A stretch of 5,984 bases of DNA, from contig JBCCFC010000876.1 of the NCBI GenBank assembly GCA_039029935.1, positions 1 through 5,984 on the forward strand, read 5' to 3'. The translations under genes and the position numbers were made by a program. This DNA is from G039029935 sp039029935 (GTDB taxonomy: Bacteria > Chloroflexota > Anaerolineae > Caldilineales > Caldilineaceae). Under the pieces are notes generated by a model that made no database searches, was not told the origin of the DNA, and was given only the letters and a program-made list of their open reading frames with translations. Of the stretch, positions 5,943 to 5,984 are shown in pieces; position 1 is the first letter of the stretch, and each line of letters opens with the position of its first letter.

Positions 5943-5984
5943 ATGAGTGATGAACGGTTTGAGTGGTTGGAAATTCCCGAAGAT
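5943..5984 (+). CDS. Start of a third operon gene, cut by the window end
   Basis: Fourteen codons are visible, reading MSDERFEWLEIPED and continuing past the window. The start is supported by TAGGA at 5928-5932. The visible residues are acidic and hydrophilic, with no signal peptide or membrane segment. The gene follows the AAA+ gene on the same strand after 108 bp and may belong to the same operon, although the strong hairpin in the gap could separate them. Fourteen residues are too few to name a family. Confidence 0.6.
   Translation, partial: MSDERFEWLEIPED

Overview
The window looks like a bacterial chromosome segment, most likely from Chloroflexota (Anaerolineae or Caldilineae relatives). 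This rests on three weak cues: the Gly-rich lipoprotein resembles a family I associate with that phylum, a Ycf46-type AAA+ ATPase sits beside an ATPase-nuclease gene, and short tandem or palindromic repeats fill the gaps between genes. No RNA gene, CRISPR array, transposase or phage gene was seen. The assignment is an inference, not a proof.

Left part, minus strand (1-2442). A 445-aa beta-propeller protein of the BNR_4 type is transcribed leftward. It carries a His/His/Tyr/Arg set like that of ulvan-lyase families PL24 and PL25. After 136 bp a 264-aa Gly-rich lipoprotein follows in the same direction. Its stop codon abuts a 16-bp tandem repeat (73-150). The leftmost 72 bases hold no gene that I can support.

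Divergent intergenic region (about 2443-2553). An extended -10 element on the plus strand overlaps the -10 of a good sigma70-type promoter on the minus strand, so the two transcription units appear to share one control region.

Right part, plus strand (2554-5984). This is a compact putative operon. The first gene encodes a 590-aa protein with an ATPase_2-type P-loop domain, a winged-helix-like middle and a C-terminal PD-(D/E)XK nuclease fold with all expected catalytic residues. Eleven bases later comes a 498-aa Ycf46-type AAA+ ATPase with intact Walker A, Walker B, sensor and arginine-finger motifs, and no visible ribosome binding site. A 108-bp gap with a near-perfect 20-bp inverted repeat then leads to the start of a third gene, cut off by the window end.

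The nuclease-ATPase plus AAA+ pair is the best candidate for an undescribed system. A switch-like NTPase coupled to a nuclease, next to a remodelling ATPase, is an arrangement expected of a DNA-handling or defence module. The sequence shows the motifs and the operon layout; the functional coupling is inferred.
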